A stretch of 64,000 nucleotides of DNA, taken from Paraburkholderia ginsengisoli NBRC 100965 (lineage in GTDB: Bacteria; Pseudomonadota; Gammaproteobacteria; Burkholderiales; Burkholderiaceae). The notes below the pieces were generated by a model. It saw only the letters and a list, made by a program, of their open reading frames with translations. It was not told where the DNA came from and made no database searches. The position numbers and the translations under genes were made by a program. Location of the stretch: contig NZ_BBJF01000011.1 in NCBI RefSeq assembly GCF_000739735.1, forward strand, positions 124,001-188,000. The letters are read 5' to 3'. Of this stretch, positions 27,817 to 36,125 are shown in pieces; positions within the stretch are counted from its first letter, which is position 1, and the number at the start of each line of letters is the position of its first letter.

Positions 27817-28770
27817 ATGACAACCGCACTCGATCAACTCAAGCAATACACCACCGTCGTCGCCGATACCGGCGACTTCCAGCAGCTCGCCCAGTACAAG
27901 CCGCAGGACGCGACCACCAATCCGTCTCTGATCCTGAAGGCCGTGCAGAAAGACGATTACCGGCCGCTGCTCGAAAAAACCGTGAAAGCGCACGCGTCGA
28001 AACCCGTCGGCGCGATCATCGATCAGTTGCTGATCGCATTCGGCACCGAAATCCTCAAGATCATCCCGGGCCGCGTGTCGACCGAAGTCGACGCGCGCCT
28101 GTCGTTCGACACGGAAGCGTCGATCGCCAAGGGCCGCGAACTGATCGCGCTGTACAAGGACCACGGCATCGGCCGCGAACGCGTGCTGATCAAGCTGGCG
28201 TCGACGTGGGAAGGCATCCGCGCGGCCGAAGTGCTGCAGAAGGAAGGCATCCACTGCAACATGACGCTGCTGTTCTCGCTCGCCCAGGCCGCGGCCTGCG
28301 CCGAAGCGGGCGCGCAACTGATCTCGCCGTTCGTCGGCCGCATCTACGACTGGTACAAGAAGAACGCCGGCAGCGCGTGGGACGAAGCGAAAGACGGCGG
28401 CGCCAACGATCCGGGCGTCAAGTCGGTGCGTCGCATTTACGCGTACTACAAGAAGTTCGGCTACAAGACCGAGGTGATGGGCGCGAGCTTCCGCACACCG
28501 GGTCAGATTCTGGAACTGGCCGGTTGCGATCTGCTGACCATCAGCCCGGATCTGCTGCAGAAACTGCACGAGAGCACCGACAAGGTCGAGCGCAAGCTGT
28601 CGCCGGAAATGGCGAATGACGCGAACATCGAGCGCGTGCCGGTCGACGAAGCGTCGTTCCGTTTCCTCGTCAACGACGAAGCGATGGCCACCGAAAAGCT
28701 CGCCGAAGGCATCCGCGCATTCGCCGCGGACGCGGTCAAGCTGGAGAAGCTGATCGAAGCGCTGCGTTAA
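27817..28770 (+). CDS. tal: Transaldolase
   Basis: A 317-aa cytoplasmic enzyme of the non-oxidative pentose phosphate pathway, moving dihydroxyacetone units between sedoheptulose-7-P and glyceraldehyde-3-P. The N-terminal signature DATTNPSLILKA and the active-site segment ERVLIKLASTWEGIRAAEVLQKEGIHCNMTLLFS, with the Schiff-base Lys in IKLAS, are intact. ISPFVGRIYDWYKK and the TEVMGASFR strand are also present. Length matches TalB. It is preceded by its own promoter region and followed by a terminator, so it is probably monocistronic. Confidence 0.97.
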   Translation: MTTALDQLKQYTTVVADTGDFQQLAQYKPQDATTNPSLILKAVQKDDYRPLLEKTVKAHASKPVGAIIDQLLIAFGTEILKIIPGRVSTEVDARLSFDTEASIAKGRELIALYKDHGIGRERVLIKLASTWEGIRAAEVLQKEGIHCNMTLLFSLAQAAACAEAGAQLISPFVGRIYDWYKKNAGSAWDEAKDGGANDPGVKSVRRIYAYYKKFGYKTEVMGASFRTPGQILELAGCDLLTISPDLLQKLHESTDKVERKLSPEMANDANIERVPVDEASFRFLVNDEAMATEKLAEGIRAFAADAVKLEKLIEALR

Positions 28771-28830
28771 GCCCCGCTTCGCGCCTGACCGCGCGCGCCG
28801 CGTGATGCACGCGGCCGACGCGGCCAATCG

Positions 28831-28862
28831 AGCGGCCCTGGACCTCGCGGTTCAGGGCCGCT
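28831..28862 (+). terminator. Terminator of tal
   Basis: AGCGGCCCTG (28831-28840) pairs with CAGGGCCGCT (28853-28862) around a 12-nt loop, 60 nt after the stop. The T-tract after it is weak (CGCCGTTTA). Confidence 0.65.
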
Positions 28863-29046
28863 CGCCGTTTACGGTCCGACGCTACGACTTCCGGACGCGC
28901 CCGCGCCCGCTATCTCCTACGCGACCTTCCTACGCAATAACGTCACAATCCACACCGCGACAGACGACTACAATCGTCTTCACGTCCGCTTCCGTCGCCG
29001 TCATTCGAGGCGCGACGGTGCGGCCAACCTGTTCCGGGAGACGATC

Positions 29047-29466
29047 ATGGAAGTTCAGCCCTACGTATTTTTCAACGGACGTTGCGAGGAAGCGCTCGAC
29101 TATTACCGCGAGAAGCTCGGCGCCGAGGTCACCTTCAAGATGCGCTACAAGGAAGCACCGCCGGATGCGGCGAACCAGCCTCGCCCCGGACTCGAAGACA
29201 AGATCATGCACTCGAACGTGCGGATGGGTTCAACCTCGTGGATGGCGTCCGATGGCAACTGCGATCCCGCCGCCGCGCCGATGAGCGGCTTCAGCCTGTC
29301 GCTGACGGCCGACGACGCCGCGTCCGCCGAACGCTACTTCAGCGCACTGGTCGACGGTGGCCAGGTGGTGATGCCGTTTCAGCCGACGTTCTGGAGCAAG
29401 GGCTTCGGGATGGTGGTGGACCGCTTCGGTCTGATGTGGATGGTGACGGTCCCGGACAAGCCTTAA
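29047..29466 (+). CDS. VOC-superfamily protein, PhnB/3-demethylubiquinone-9 methyltransferase-like fold
   Basis: A 139-aa cytoplasmic protein of the PhnB-like VOC group. It has VQPYVFFNGRCEEALDYYREKLGAEV at the N-terminus, NVRMGSTSWMASDG in the middle and the diagnostic C-terminal stretch FQPTFWSKGFGMVVDRFGLMWMV. The metal-binding triad of true glyoxalases is not complete. Enzyme activity is not established for most members. ATG has GGGAG 7 nt upstream. Convergent with the FUSC-family gene, 14 nt between stops. Confidence 0.88.
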   Translation: MEVQPYVFFNGRCEEALDYYREKLGAEVTFKMRYKEAPPDAANQPRPGLEDKIMHSNVRMGSTSWMASDGNCDPAAAPMSGFSLSLTADDAASAERYFSALVDGGQVVMPFQPTFWSKGFGMVVDRFGLMWMVTVPDKP

Positions 29467-29480
29467 AGCGCTATCGCGAC

Positions 29481-30605
29481 CTACCCCTTCAACAAACTCC
29501 GCGAACGTCGCTCGATATTCCAGTTCGGCTCGGTCTCCAGCAACAGTGCGCGTAGCCGCTCCACCTGCTCCGCAAGCCGCTGCCCGAGCCAATACGGCCC
29601 CTGCAAATCGGGCGGCATCTTGAGCGCCGCGTCGCCGGACGCTTGTCCTGACGGCGACGCAGCCGGAATACCGAACTGCGTCGCGCGCCCAAAGCGCAGC
29701 GCTCGCGCGATCGCCAGCAGGGTCGCCCGCACCGCGCGGACCTCGACGCCGCATCGCTCGGCATACGCGGCGCGCGCCGCCGCGTCGGCGTGCATCAGCG
29801 GACCGGTCGCGAGCAATTCCAGCGCGCTGAGCACCGAGCGATGCAGTCGCTGGATCTCTTCGAGCTTCGCCTGCGGCACGTCGATTTCCTTCGCCACCGA
29901 CGGCATCAGCGAGCGCAACTGGACCAGCCGTTTGTTGATCTGCAGAAAACGCTTGACCTGTTCTTCCTCGCTGATCGTCTGGCCTTCCAGCAGCCGCGCG
30001 TAGATCGACGCGCATTCGCGCAGATTGGCCGCGAGCCCGTAGCGCCACGAATACGTCGCGTGCAGCGGCAACGCGAACGAAAACGCCAGCGCGATCACGA
30101 TGCCGATCAGGACATTCAGCGTGCGCCATAGGCCGACATCGATCAGGTTGTCGCCGTGACCCGCGACGATGCACATCGTGATCGCGGTCAGGAGGCCGAT
30201 ATAGCCGGACGAGCCGATCGCGAACCACGCGCAGATCGACGCGACGATCGCCATCAGCACATAGGTGAGCGGCAGCGAGCCGACGAAATTCTGCTGCACG
30301 ATCAGCAGCAGTCCGATCGACGCTCCAAGCAGCGTCCCCGCCGCGCGCTCGGCCGCCTTCTTGCGGATATTGCCGTGATGCTGCAAGCCGCCGATCACCA
30401 CCAGCAGCGTCACCGACGACCAGATGCCGTGCGGAATGTCGATGCCGGTGGTCGCGAGGATCGAAACCAGCATCGCGAGCCCGACGCGCAGGCTGTGCAG
30501 CACCTTCGCGTGCCGGTAGCGGTAGTAAGGCGAGCTCACCGCGCGGACCATCCGGCCGAGCGCCGAGCGGCGGGGAATCACGGTATGGGAATCGGCAGAA
30601 GCCAT
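29481..30605 (-). CDS. FUSC-family inner-membrane protein
   Basis: A 374-aa protein with about five to six membrane segments in the first 180 residues (SLRVGLAMLVSILATTGIDIPHGIWSSVTLLVVIGGLQHHGNIRKKAAERAAGTLLGASIGLLL and following), then a cytoplasmic helical domain with Leu/Arg-rich coiled-coil character. The GxxxRxxGTLxG pattern is the FUSC/YccS/AaeB-type signature, linked to efflux of aromatic acids such as fusaric acid. It is shorter than AaeB, having a single membrane half. Start MASADSHT was chosen; a TTG start at 30671 would overlap the upstream terminator. Confidence 0.82.
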   Translation of the reverse strand: MASADSHTVIPRRSALGRMVRAVSSPYYRYRHAKVLHSLRVGLAMLVSILATTGIDIPHGIWSSVTLLVVIGGLQHHGNIRKKAAERAAGTLLGASIGLLLIVQQNFVGSLPLTYVLMAIVASICAWFAIGSSGYIGLLTAITMCIVAGHGDNLIDVGLWRTLNVLIGIVIALAFSFALPLHATYSWRYGLAANLRECASIYARLLEGQTISEEEQVKRFLQINKRLVQLRSLMPSVAKEIDVPQAKLEEIQRLHRSVLSALELLATGPLMHADAAARAAYAERCGVEVRAVRATLLAIARALRFGRATQFGIPAASPSGQASGDAALKMPPDLQGPYWLGQRLAEQVERLRALLLETEPNWNIERRSRSLLKG

Positions 30606-30672
30606 GGCGGCGCGACCCACGCGGTAGAGGACAGTTTCGCTATCCTGCCCTGGAGCGGCCGATAAAGACAAA

Positions 30673-30698
30673 CGCCCGCAAACTTTCGTCGGCGGGCG
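30673..30698 (-). terminator. Terminator after the MctP-like permease gene
   Basis: CGCCCGC (30673-30679) pairs with GCGGGCG (30692-30698) with a 12-nt loop. Read on the minus strand it is followed by GTTTGTCTTTATC; read on the plus strand by CTGCGTTTTTC. It lies about 35 nt after the permease stop. Confidence 0.65.
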
Positions 30699-30733
30699 CT
30701 GCGTTTTTCAGGCATATCGGGTACGCCGTCGAT

Positions 30734-32284
30734 TCAACCTTCGACCACGTCCAGATAGTCTTCCGGGTGCGTGCGGTCTTCGCCGCGCTGCATGCCGAAC
30801 GCACGCACCAGCAGGCTCACCACGACGGACACCACCAGGTTCACGATCAGCGACCACACCGCCGCATAGCCCGGAATCGCCATGCCGAACAGGTGGATCG
30901 TGAAGATCGAGCTGGCAAGTTTCAGCGAAATCGCCATCCACGTGCCGGTGGCGATGCCGACCGCCCAGCCCACCAGCAGGCCGCGATAGTCGAGCACGCG
31001 CGTGTACAGACCCAGCACGATGGCCGGCAGCGTCTGAATGATCCAGATCCCGCCGAGCAGTTGCAACTGGATCGCGTACGTGAGCGGCAGGCCGAGAATG
31101 AACGCGACCGCGCCGACCTTGACGATCAGCGACACCAGCTTCGCGACGTTGGTCTCCTGCTCGTGCGTCATGTTGCGGTTGATGAACTCCTTGTGCACGT
31201 TGCGCGTGTACAGGTTGGCGGCCGCAATCGACATGATCGCCGCCGGCACCAGCGCGCCGATACCGATCGCCGCGAACGCCACGCCGACGAACCACGATGG
31301 GAAGAAGTGCAGGAACAGCGCCGGCACCGCGAAGTTCGGACCGAAGGCCTTGAAGTACGGCGCGAATTCCGGCATGTCCTTCACGCCGGCCGCGAGCGCC
31401 ATGAAGCCGAGCAGCGCGAGCAGGCCGAGCACCAGCGAATAGGCCGGCAGCAGCGCCATGTTGCGCCGGATCGTGTTGCCCGACTTCGACGACAGCACCG
31501 CTGTGATCGAGTGCGGATACAGGAACAGCGCGAGCGCCGAACCCACCGCGAGTGTCGCGTACGCACTATAGCCGTTCAGGCTCGACACGTCCGGCGACTT
31601 CAGCAGCAGCTTGGCCGGCGGCACCACGCCGAAAATATGGCCGAAGCCGCCCAGTTGCGGCGGGATCACGATGATCGCGGCGAAGATCGTCACGTAGATC
31701 AGGATGTCCTTGACCACCGCGATCATCGCCGGCGCGCGCAGGCCCGACGTGTACGTGTACGCGGCGAGGATCGCGAACGCGATGATCAGCGGCAGATCGC
31801 CGACGAAGCCCTTGGTATCGAAACCGAGCGCGCCGATCACCACTTCGATGCCGACCAGTTGCAGCGCGATGTACGGCATGGTCGCGACGATGCCGGTAAC
31901 GGCGATCGCCAGCGCGAGCATGCGGCTGCCATAGCGCGCGGACACGAAGTCCGCCGACGTCACGTAGCCGTGACGCTTGGCGATGCTCCACAGTTTCGGG
32001 AACACGACGAACGCGAACGGATAGATCAGGATCGTGTACGGCAACGCGAAGAAACCGGTTGCCCCCGCGCCGAACACCAGCGCCGGCACCGCGATGAACG
32101 TGTACGCGGTGTACAGGTCGCCGCCCAGCAGGAACCACGTGACGATGGTGCCGAAGCGCCGGCCGCCGAGGCCCCACTCTTCCAGATGGGCGAGATCGCC
32201 GCGCCGCCAGTGGGCCGCGACAAAGCCGAGAATGGTGACGCCGATGAAAAACAGAACGAAGACGAAAGTTGCGGTGGCGTTCAT
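30734..32284 (-). CDS. Sodium:solute symporter family permease, MctP-like (monocarboxylate)
   Basis: A 516-aa inner-membrane transporter of the SSS family with about 13 membrane segments. Recognisable stretches are EEWGLGGRRFGTIVTWFLLGGDLYTAYTF, SADFVSARYGSRML, LALFLYPHSITAVLSSKSGNTIRRN and AAIMSIAAANLYTRNVHKEFI. The closest well-described type is rhizobial MctP, which takes up lactate, pyruvate and other monocarboxylates. Its ATG overlaps the last base of the DUF3311 stop (TAATG), a sign of translational coupling, and DUF3311 is the usual small partner. Confidence 0.9.
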   Translation of the reverse strand: MNATATFVFVLFFIGVTILGFVAAHWRRGDLAHLEEWGLGGRRFGTIVTWFLLGGDLYTAYTFIAVPALVFGAGATGFFALPYTILIYPFAFVVFPKLWSIAKRHGYVTSADFVSARYGSRMLALAIAVTGIVATMPYIALQLVGIEVVIGALGFDTKGFVGDLPLIIAFAILAAYTYTSGLRAPAMIAVVKDILIYVTIFAAIIVIPPQLGGFGHIFGVVPPAKLLLKSPDVSSLNGYSAYATLAVGSALALFLYPHSITAVLSSKSGNTIRRNMALLPAYSLVLGLLALLGFMALAAGVKDMPEFAPYFKAFGPNFAVPALFLHFFPSWFVGVAFAAIGIGALVPAAIMSIAAANLYTRNVHKEFINRNMTHEQETNVAKLVSLIVKVGAVAFILGLPLTYAIQLQLLGGIWIIQTLPAIVLGLYTRVLDYRGLLVGWAVGIATGTWMAISLKLASSIFTIHLFGMAIPGYAAVWSLIVNLVVSVVVSLLVRAFGMQRGEDRTHPEDYLDVVEG

Positions 32285-32523
32285 TATCGTGCGTCCCCTT
32301 GCGGACGGCCCGTATAGCGCGATTTGGTCTTGAAGTACACGAGCGCCGTGATGACGGCGCTGATCAGCACCCACAGGAGCTGATACCAGTAGAAGAACGG
32401 GAAGTCGAACAGCTGCGGTTCGATCCTGTTGTATGACGGCACCCAGATCATTGCGATCCAGGGCAGCAGCAGCAACCAGAGCCAGTGCTTGCTGGCCTTG
32501 TTCGCGTCGGCGTCGTGAGCCAT
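32284..32523 (-). CDS. DUF3311 small membrane protein, partner of the permease
   Basis: A 79-aa protein with two membrane segments: HWLWLLLLPWIAMIWVPSYN and FFYWYQLLWVLISAVITALVYF, separated by RIEPQLFDFPF. This is the DUF3311 layout, seen directly upstream of MctP-type symporters. Start ATG 32523 has a strong AGAGGAGA site upstream. The stop TAA overlaps the permease ATG by one base, so it is probably a small subunit made in step with the transporter. Confidence 0.9.
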   Translation of the reverse strand: MAHDADANKASKHWLWLLLLPWIAMIWVPSYNRIEPQLFDFPFFYWYQLLWVLISAVITALVYFKTKSRYTGRPQGDAR

Positions 32524-33135
32524 GACGTCTCCTCTTTCCTATTTTTGAATTTGTCGGCCCGTGTCTTTGACGGGAAGTGGATCCCACGGCGGGTAGCCAC
32601 GGGCGCCCCGAAGAAAGCTCCGAAAGAGTATAGGAGCCGCGAACGCGCGGTCAAGCAGGGACGACCCGAGGCGCGACGGCGCTTTGCAACGGGGACATGC
32701 GCGATGGATTAAGGCTGGGAGCTCATGCGCGGAGGCGCGGCGATGACGTCGAAGGGATCGCGAGGACCGGGAGTGCCGCTTGCTGCGGGCGGTGCGTGCC
32801 CTGCTGGTGCGGCGGCGGGAGAAGGTCTCGCCGCGCTGCGTGTCCAGGCAGGCGAGCGCAATTGCGCAAAAGGCTGCCGGAGCGTCGGTCCAAGCGGCGC
32901 TTCGCGGGGGGCGTTTAGCTTGACGAGGGCGATTGCCGCCCATTGTGGTGGAATGCTTCGGTGTTGCTTTGCTGCTATCGCGTTGCTTCGCGATTGCTTT
33001 GCTGCCGCGTTGCTGTTGCCTGGACGCAGTGAGCAACCAGAGTGCCCGAAGAATGACGAAGCTTCAGCCTCCTTCGCGCCCCGTCATGCCCGCTGCAAGC
33101 GGCCGCGACTCATACGAGCCCGGCCGCCCCAATGC
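32524..33135. other. Long intergenic region with a repeated 12-mer, no gene seen
   Basis: About 610 nt between two minus-strand operons. Open frames are Arg/Ala-rich and unconvincing. A 12-mer TTGCTTTGCTGC occurs twice, at 32964 and 32994 (30 nt apart), inside a run of GTTGC/TTGCT units that is T-richer than its surroundings. The promoter of the DUF3311-permease operon must be at its left end. Confidence 0.45.
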
Positions 33136-34068
33136 TTAGATCGAGAACGACGCGCCGTTCTGCCCCGTCGATTCCTGGATACCCTTGATCCACTTGCGCG
33201 CCGGCAAGCCGAGCTCCGTTTCGATCAGCTTCGCGCGCGTTTGCAGTGCGGTGAACGGCACGTCGAGCGCCGGGCCCGAGAACGCGATCGCGATGCGATT
33301 GCCGTCGTGCACTTCCGGCAACGCGATCACGCGGCCGTCGAACGCTTCGTTCAGGCGCTTCATGTTGCGCACGAAGCTCGGATGATCGCCGAACAGATTC
33401 ACCGTCACCACGCCCGCGTCGGTCAGACACGCACGCGCCGCGCGATAGAAGCCGACGCTGTCGAGCACCGGGCCGCGCGCGGTCGCGTCATAGACGTCGA
33501 TCTGCAATGCGCCGATCGTGCCGTGATTCGCGCGGTCGTTGACGAAGTCCCACGCGTCGGTTTCGTGCACGGTCAGACGCGCGTCGTCGTGCGGCAGTTC
33601 GAACATCGTGCGCGCGGCCACCACGACCGCCGGGTTCACCTCGACCGCCTCGACCTTCGCGCGCTTCAGGAAACGGTGCGCGAACTTGGTCAGCGCCGCC
33701 GCGCCCAGACCGAGCTGGACGATGCGCTTCGGCGTTTCGAGGAACAGCAGCCAGGCCATCATCTGCTGCGCGTATTCGAGTTCGATGTGATCCGGCTTGC
33801 GCAGACGCATCGCGCCTTGCACCCATTCCGTGCCGAAATGCAGGAAGCGCACGCCGCCCTCTTCCGAGAACGTCACCGGGGCAAAACGCGGCTTGCGCGG
33901 CGCTTCGATTTGCGGCGCGTCGTGCAGATCGTCGAGCGACGCGCGCTTGTTGCGCGTGTTTTTCTGCGCGCTTTTCTGCGCAGTTTTCTGATAACCGGCG
34001 ACCGCGTCGTTGTCACGGTTACGGAAGGCACGCGCCTCGGCCGAAGCGCGCTTGATCAATTTCGTCAT
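33136..34068 (-). CDS. Spermidine synthase-like SAM-binding protein
   Basis: A 310-aa cytoplasmic protein with a Rossmann methyltransferase/aminopropyltransferase fold. RIVQLGLGAAALTKF is the nucleotide-binding loop, followed by VEAVEVNPAVVVAAR and a later TDAWDFV. The gatekeeping loop and catalytic Asp of true spermidine synthases are not clear, and many such proteins next to repair or ubiquinone genes have no known substrate. The first 60 residues are basic (TAQKSAQKNTRNK). Its ATG overlaps the glycosylase stop by 4 nt (ATGA), so it is the third gene of the ubiC operon. Confidence 0.8.
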   Translation of the reverse strand: MTKLIKRASAEARAFRNRDNDAVAGYQKTAQKSAQKNTRNKRASLDDLHDAPQIEAPRKPRFAPVTFSEEGGVRFLHFGTEWVQGAMRLRKPDHIELEYAQQMMAWLLFLETPKRIVQLGLGAAALTKFAHRFLKRAKVEAVEVNPAVVVAARTMFELPHDDARLTVHETDAWDFVNDRANHGTIGALQIDVYDATARGPVLDSVGFYRAARACLTDAGVVTVNLFGDHPSFVRNMKRLNEAFDGRVIALPEVHDGNRIAIAFSGPALDVPFTALQTRAKLIETELGLPARKWIKGIQESTGQNGASFSI

Positions 34069-34541
34069 GTGAGGATGTCGCGCCAGAGACGCAATTTTTG
34101 GTCGAACGAGAGCATAGCATTCGCCGGACTCGACGAAGGCAATACCAGGGTGGCGTAGCCCGCCGCGCCGATCACCGGTGCGAAGCGGCCGGCCGTCTTG
34201 CCGTTAAAGCAGACTTTCCTGAGCAACGGCGCATGCTCACGGAGCGAATCGAAATCATTCGGTTGCGCGTGGCGAATCGCCGAATCGAGGCTGCCTTCGC
34301 GATGGCACGCGTCGAGCACGTCCCAGATGCCGATACCATGAGCGAGCACGCGAGTGAGGCGCTCTTCGTAGGGCAGCTCGTGCAGTGAAGGTTCGTCGAG
34401 CACTGCGCCGAGCAGACGCCAGAACTGGTTGCGCGGATGCGCGTAATACTGCGTCGCGGCCAGCGACGCTTCTCCGGGAAAGCTGCCCAGAATCAGCGTG
34501 TGCGTCTGCGCGGCAACGACGGGAGGAAAGCCGCGCAGCAT
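34065..34541 (-). CDS. Hypoxanthine-DNA glycosylase (UDG family 6 type)
   Basis: A 158-aa DNA-repair glycosylase expected to remove hypoxanthine (deaminated adenine). The N-terminus reads LRGFPPVVAAQTHTLILGSFPGEASLAATQYYAHPRNQFWRLLG; the GSFPG..S...QYYAHPRNxFW run is the family active-site signature, with the Asn after PR the likely catalytic residue. GIGIWDVLDACHREGSLDSAI and LPSSSPANA close the fold. Its ATG shares one base with the ubiC stop (TGATG), so it is translated from the ubiC transcript. MUG/UDG-like relatives are the alternative name. Confidence 0.87.
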   Translation of the reverse strand: MLRGFPPVVAAQTHTLILGSFPGEASLAATQYYAHPRNQFWRLLGAVLDEPSLHELPYEERLTRVLAHGIGIWDVLDACHREGSLDSAIRHAQPNDFDSLREHAPLLRKVCFNGKTAGRFAPVIGAAGYATLVLPSSSPANAMLSFDQKLRLWRDILT

Positions 34542-35266
34542 CAGCGGCTCCGTTGGTCGGACGGACGCGGCGCGGGATGCGCACGCGATGCGGTGTGGTC
34601 GAGCGCGCGGCCGTGTTCGCGTATGCGCGGTGACGTGGTGTGTGACGCGTGCGCAGTCGAAGCCCCGTCGCCTGAACCGTCCGCCTCGCCCGCCCCACGC
34701 GAAGAAGACGCGGACGCCAGATGCGCCCACAGCGCCGGCAACATGCACTCGGTCACCATCAGCGGCGCGCCGTGACGCTCGAACACCGAGCGGCGCGCGA
34801 CCAGCGCGTGCGGCCGCATGCCGTCGATCTCCGGCGCCGCCAACCGGTACAGCGGATGCCGCGCGCCCACCCTGCGGCTCACCAGCGACGAACGCGCGAC
34901 GCTACTGTCGCTATACAGCAGTTCGGCGAGCGGCCGCGTGCGCAAGCGCCGCGTGGCTTGCCACACGCCGACGCTCGCCGCGCGCGGCGTCACGCTATGC
35001 GCGGCGACGAACGGCACACCGTCCACCGACAACACCACTTCACGAACCCACACGGGCGCACGCGGCGCAACACCGAGCGCGGCGGCTTCGTCGGCCCAGG
35101 GCAGCGCAATGCTTTCGCGCGTGACGCGCACCGCCACCGCGCCGAGCGTGCGCAGATGGGCGGTCAGTGAACCGCCGCGGGTCAACCAGTCTTTCTGGGC
35201 GGCGCTGAAGCCGGGTAAGGGCGCGACGCGCCAGTGGGCGTCTGCGGCATCGAAACGGATAGACAT
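34541..35266 (-). CDS. ubiC: Chorismate--pyruvate lyase
   Basis: A 241-aa cytoplasmic enzyme that makes 4-hydroxybenzoate from chorismate, the first committed step of ubiquinone synthesis. Family features are WLTRGGSLTAHLRTLG, VWVREVVLSVDGVPFVAAHSV and the C-terminal RRSVFERHGAPLMVTECMLPALW with conserved Arg and Glu residues of the active site. After residue about 185 there is a 55-residue Ser/Ala/Arg/His-rich tail absent from E. coli UbiC. It is first in a three-gene overlapping operon with the DNA glycosylase and the spermidine-synthase-like gene. The promoter lies in the 241-nt gap before ompA-like. Confidence 0.92.
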   Translation of the reverse strand: MSIRFDAADAHWRVAPLPGFSAAQKDWLTRGGSLTAHLRTLGAVAVRVTRESIALPWADEAAALGVAPRAPVWVREVVLSVDGVPFVAAHSVTPRAASVGVWQATRRLRTRPLAELLYSDSSVARSSLVSRRVGARHPLYRLAAPEIDGMRPHALVARRSVFERHGAPLMVTECMLPALWAHLASASSSRGAGEADGSGDGASTAHASHTTSPRIREHGRALDHTASRAHPAPRPSDQRSR

Positions 35267-35449
35267 GGTGTCGGATTATAACGGCGCGGCCAGCCGGCAA
35301 TGTCCCGCGCGGCTGTGCTTCGCTGCGTGTCGTTCCGGCGACACCCGCATGAATGTCGACGCATCTCAACCCGCTTACTGTTTTCGGACGCGGCTGATTC
35401 CTCCTGTCAGCGACGCGCGATAAAACCTTCATGCCTGAACAAAGTGGGC

Positions 35450-35476
35450 GGCGCGTCCGCGTTCAGCGGACGCGCC
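35450..35476 (+). promoter_or_regulatory. Strong hairpin in the leader of the OmpA-like lipoprotein gene
   Basis: GGCGCGTCCGC (35450-35460) pairs perfectly with GCGGACGCGCC (35466-35476), loop GTTCA. It ends 17 nt before the AAGGAG ribosome site and has no T-tract, so it looks more like an mRNA-stabilising or regulatory leader element than a terminator. Confidence 0.55.
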
Positions 35477-35507
35477 ACACAATCGGATAATCAAGGAGAA
35501 AAAGAAG

Positions 35508-36011
35508 ATGAAAACTTTCCTGGGCGCAACGGCCTGCGCGTTGTCGGTGTTGCTGATCGCGGGCTGCGCCGCGCCGCTCAATCGCGATACGGAAACCTCG
35601 CTGAACAAGGCGGTCGGCATCGAGGTGGCGCGAGTCGCGGACGGTGTCGCGGTCAAGCTGCCCGAAACCGCATTGTTCGATTTCAACAAGTCCGAAGTGC
35701 GCGCCGACTCGGGTGCGGTTGTCGACCGTTCCGCTGTGCTACTTAAGCGCAGCAAGAAGCCGATCGTCGTCGAAGGCTATACCGACAATGTCGGCACGCT
35801 GGAATACAACCAGCAGTTGTCCGAAGCGCGTGCAACCTCGGTAGGCTACGCGCTGGTCACACGCGGCGTCGCGCAAGACCGCATCCGCACGAAGGGCAAC
35901 GCGTACAACAATCCGGTGGCGAGCAACGATACGCCCGAAGGCCGCGCATTGAACCGCCGTACGGAGATCATCGTGCGCGGTGAGACGCTTGAGACGTTGA
36001 TGGGCAAGTAA
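35508..36011 (+). CDS. OmpA-family peptidoglycan-binding lipoprotein
   Basis: A 167-aa outer-membrane lipoprotein: signal peptide and lipobox LIAGC (Cys near 20), a short linker, then a single OmpA C-terminal domain. The domain shows LFDFNKSEVRADSGAV, VEGYTDNVGTLEYNQQLSEARATSVGYALV and GRALNRRTEIIV; the Asp of TDN and the Arg of LNRRTEI bind diaminopimelate in family members. Pal-like in layout but without tol genes nearby. Good ribosome site AAGGAG 8-9 nt before the ATG. Confidence 0.92.
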   Translation: MKTFLGATACALSVLLIAGCAAPLNRDTETSLNKAVGIEVARVADGVAVKLPETALFDFNKSEVRADSGAVVDRSAVLLKRSKKPIVVEGYTDNVGTLEYNQQLSEARATSVGYALVTRGVAQDRIRTKGNAYNNPVASNDTPEGRALNRRTEIIVRGETLETLMGK

Positions 36012-36125
36012 GCAGGCATCGGCTGTCAGGCGGGCACGCGCGTGTGTTGCGTGCGTGCCCGCCTCACACCGTGAACGGCCAGCGCGAATTGACCGAACGA
36101 CGCGCGCGTGCCGATGCCCGTCCGT

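Noticed and set aside
32941..33025. Repeated TTGCTTTGCTGC as a CRISPR-like or IS-end repeat
   Set aside because: Only two exact copies 30 nt apart without spacers of constant length, cas genes, or inverted termini.
32725..34158. A 477-codon plus-strand frame reaching into the long intergenic region
   Set aside because: Most of it is antisense to the spermidine-synthase-like gene; the upstream part has no ribosome site or motif.
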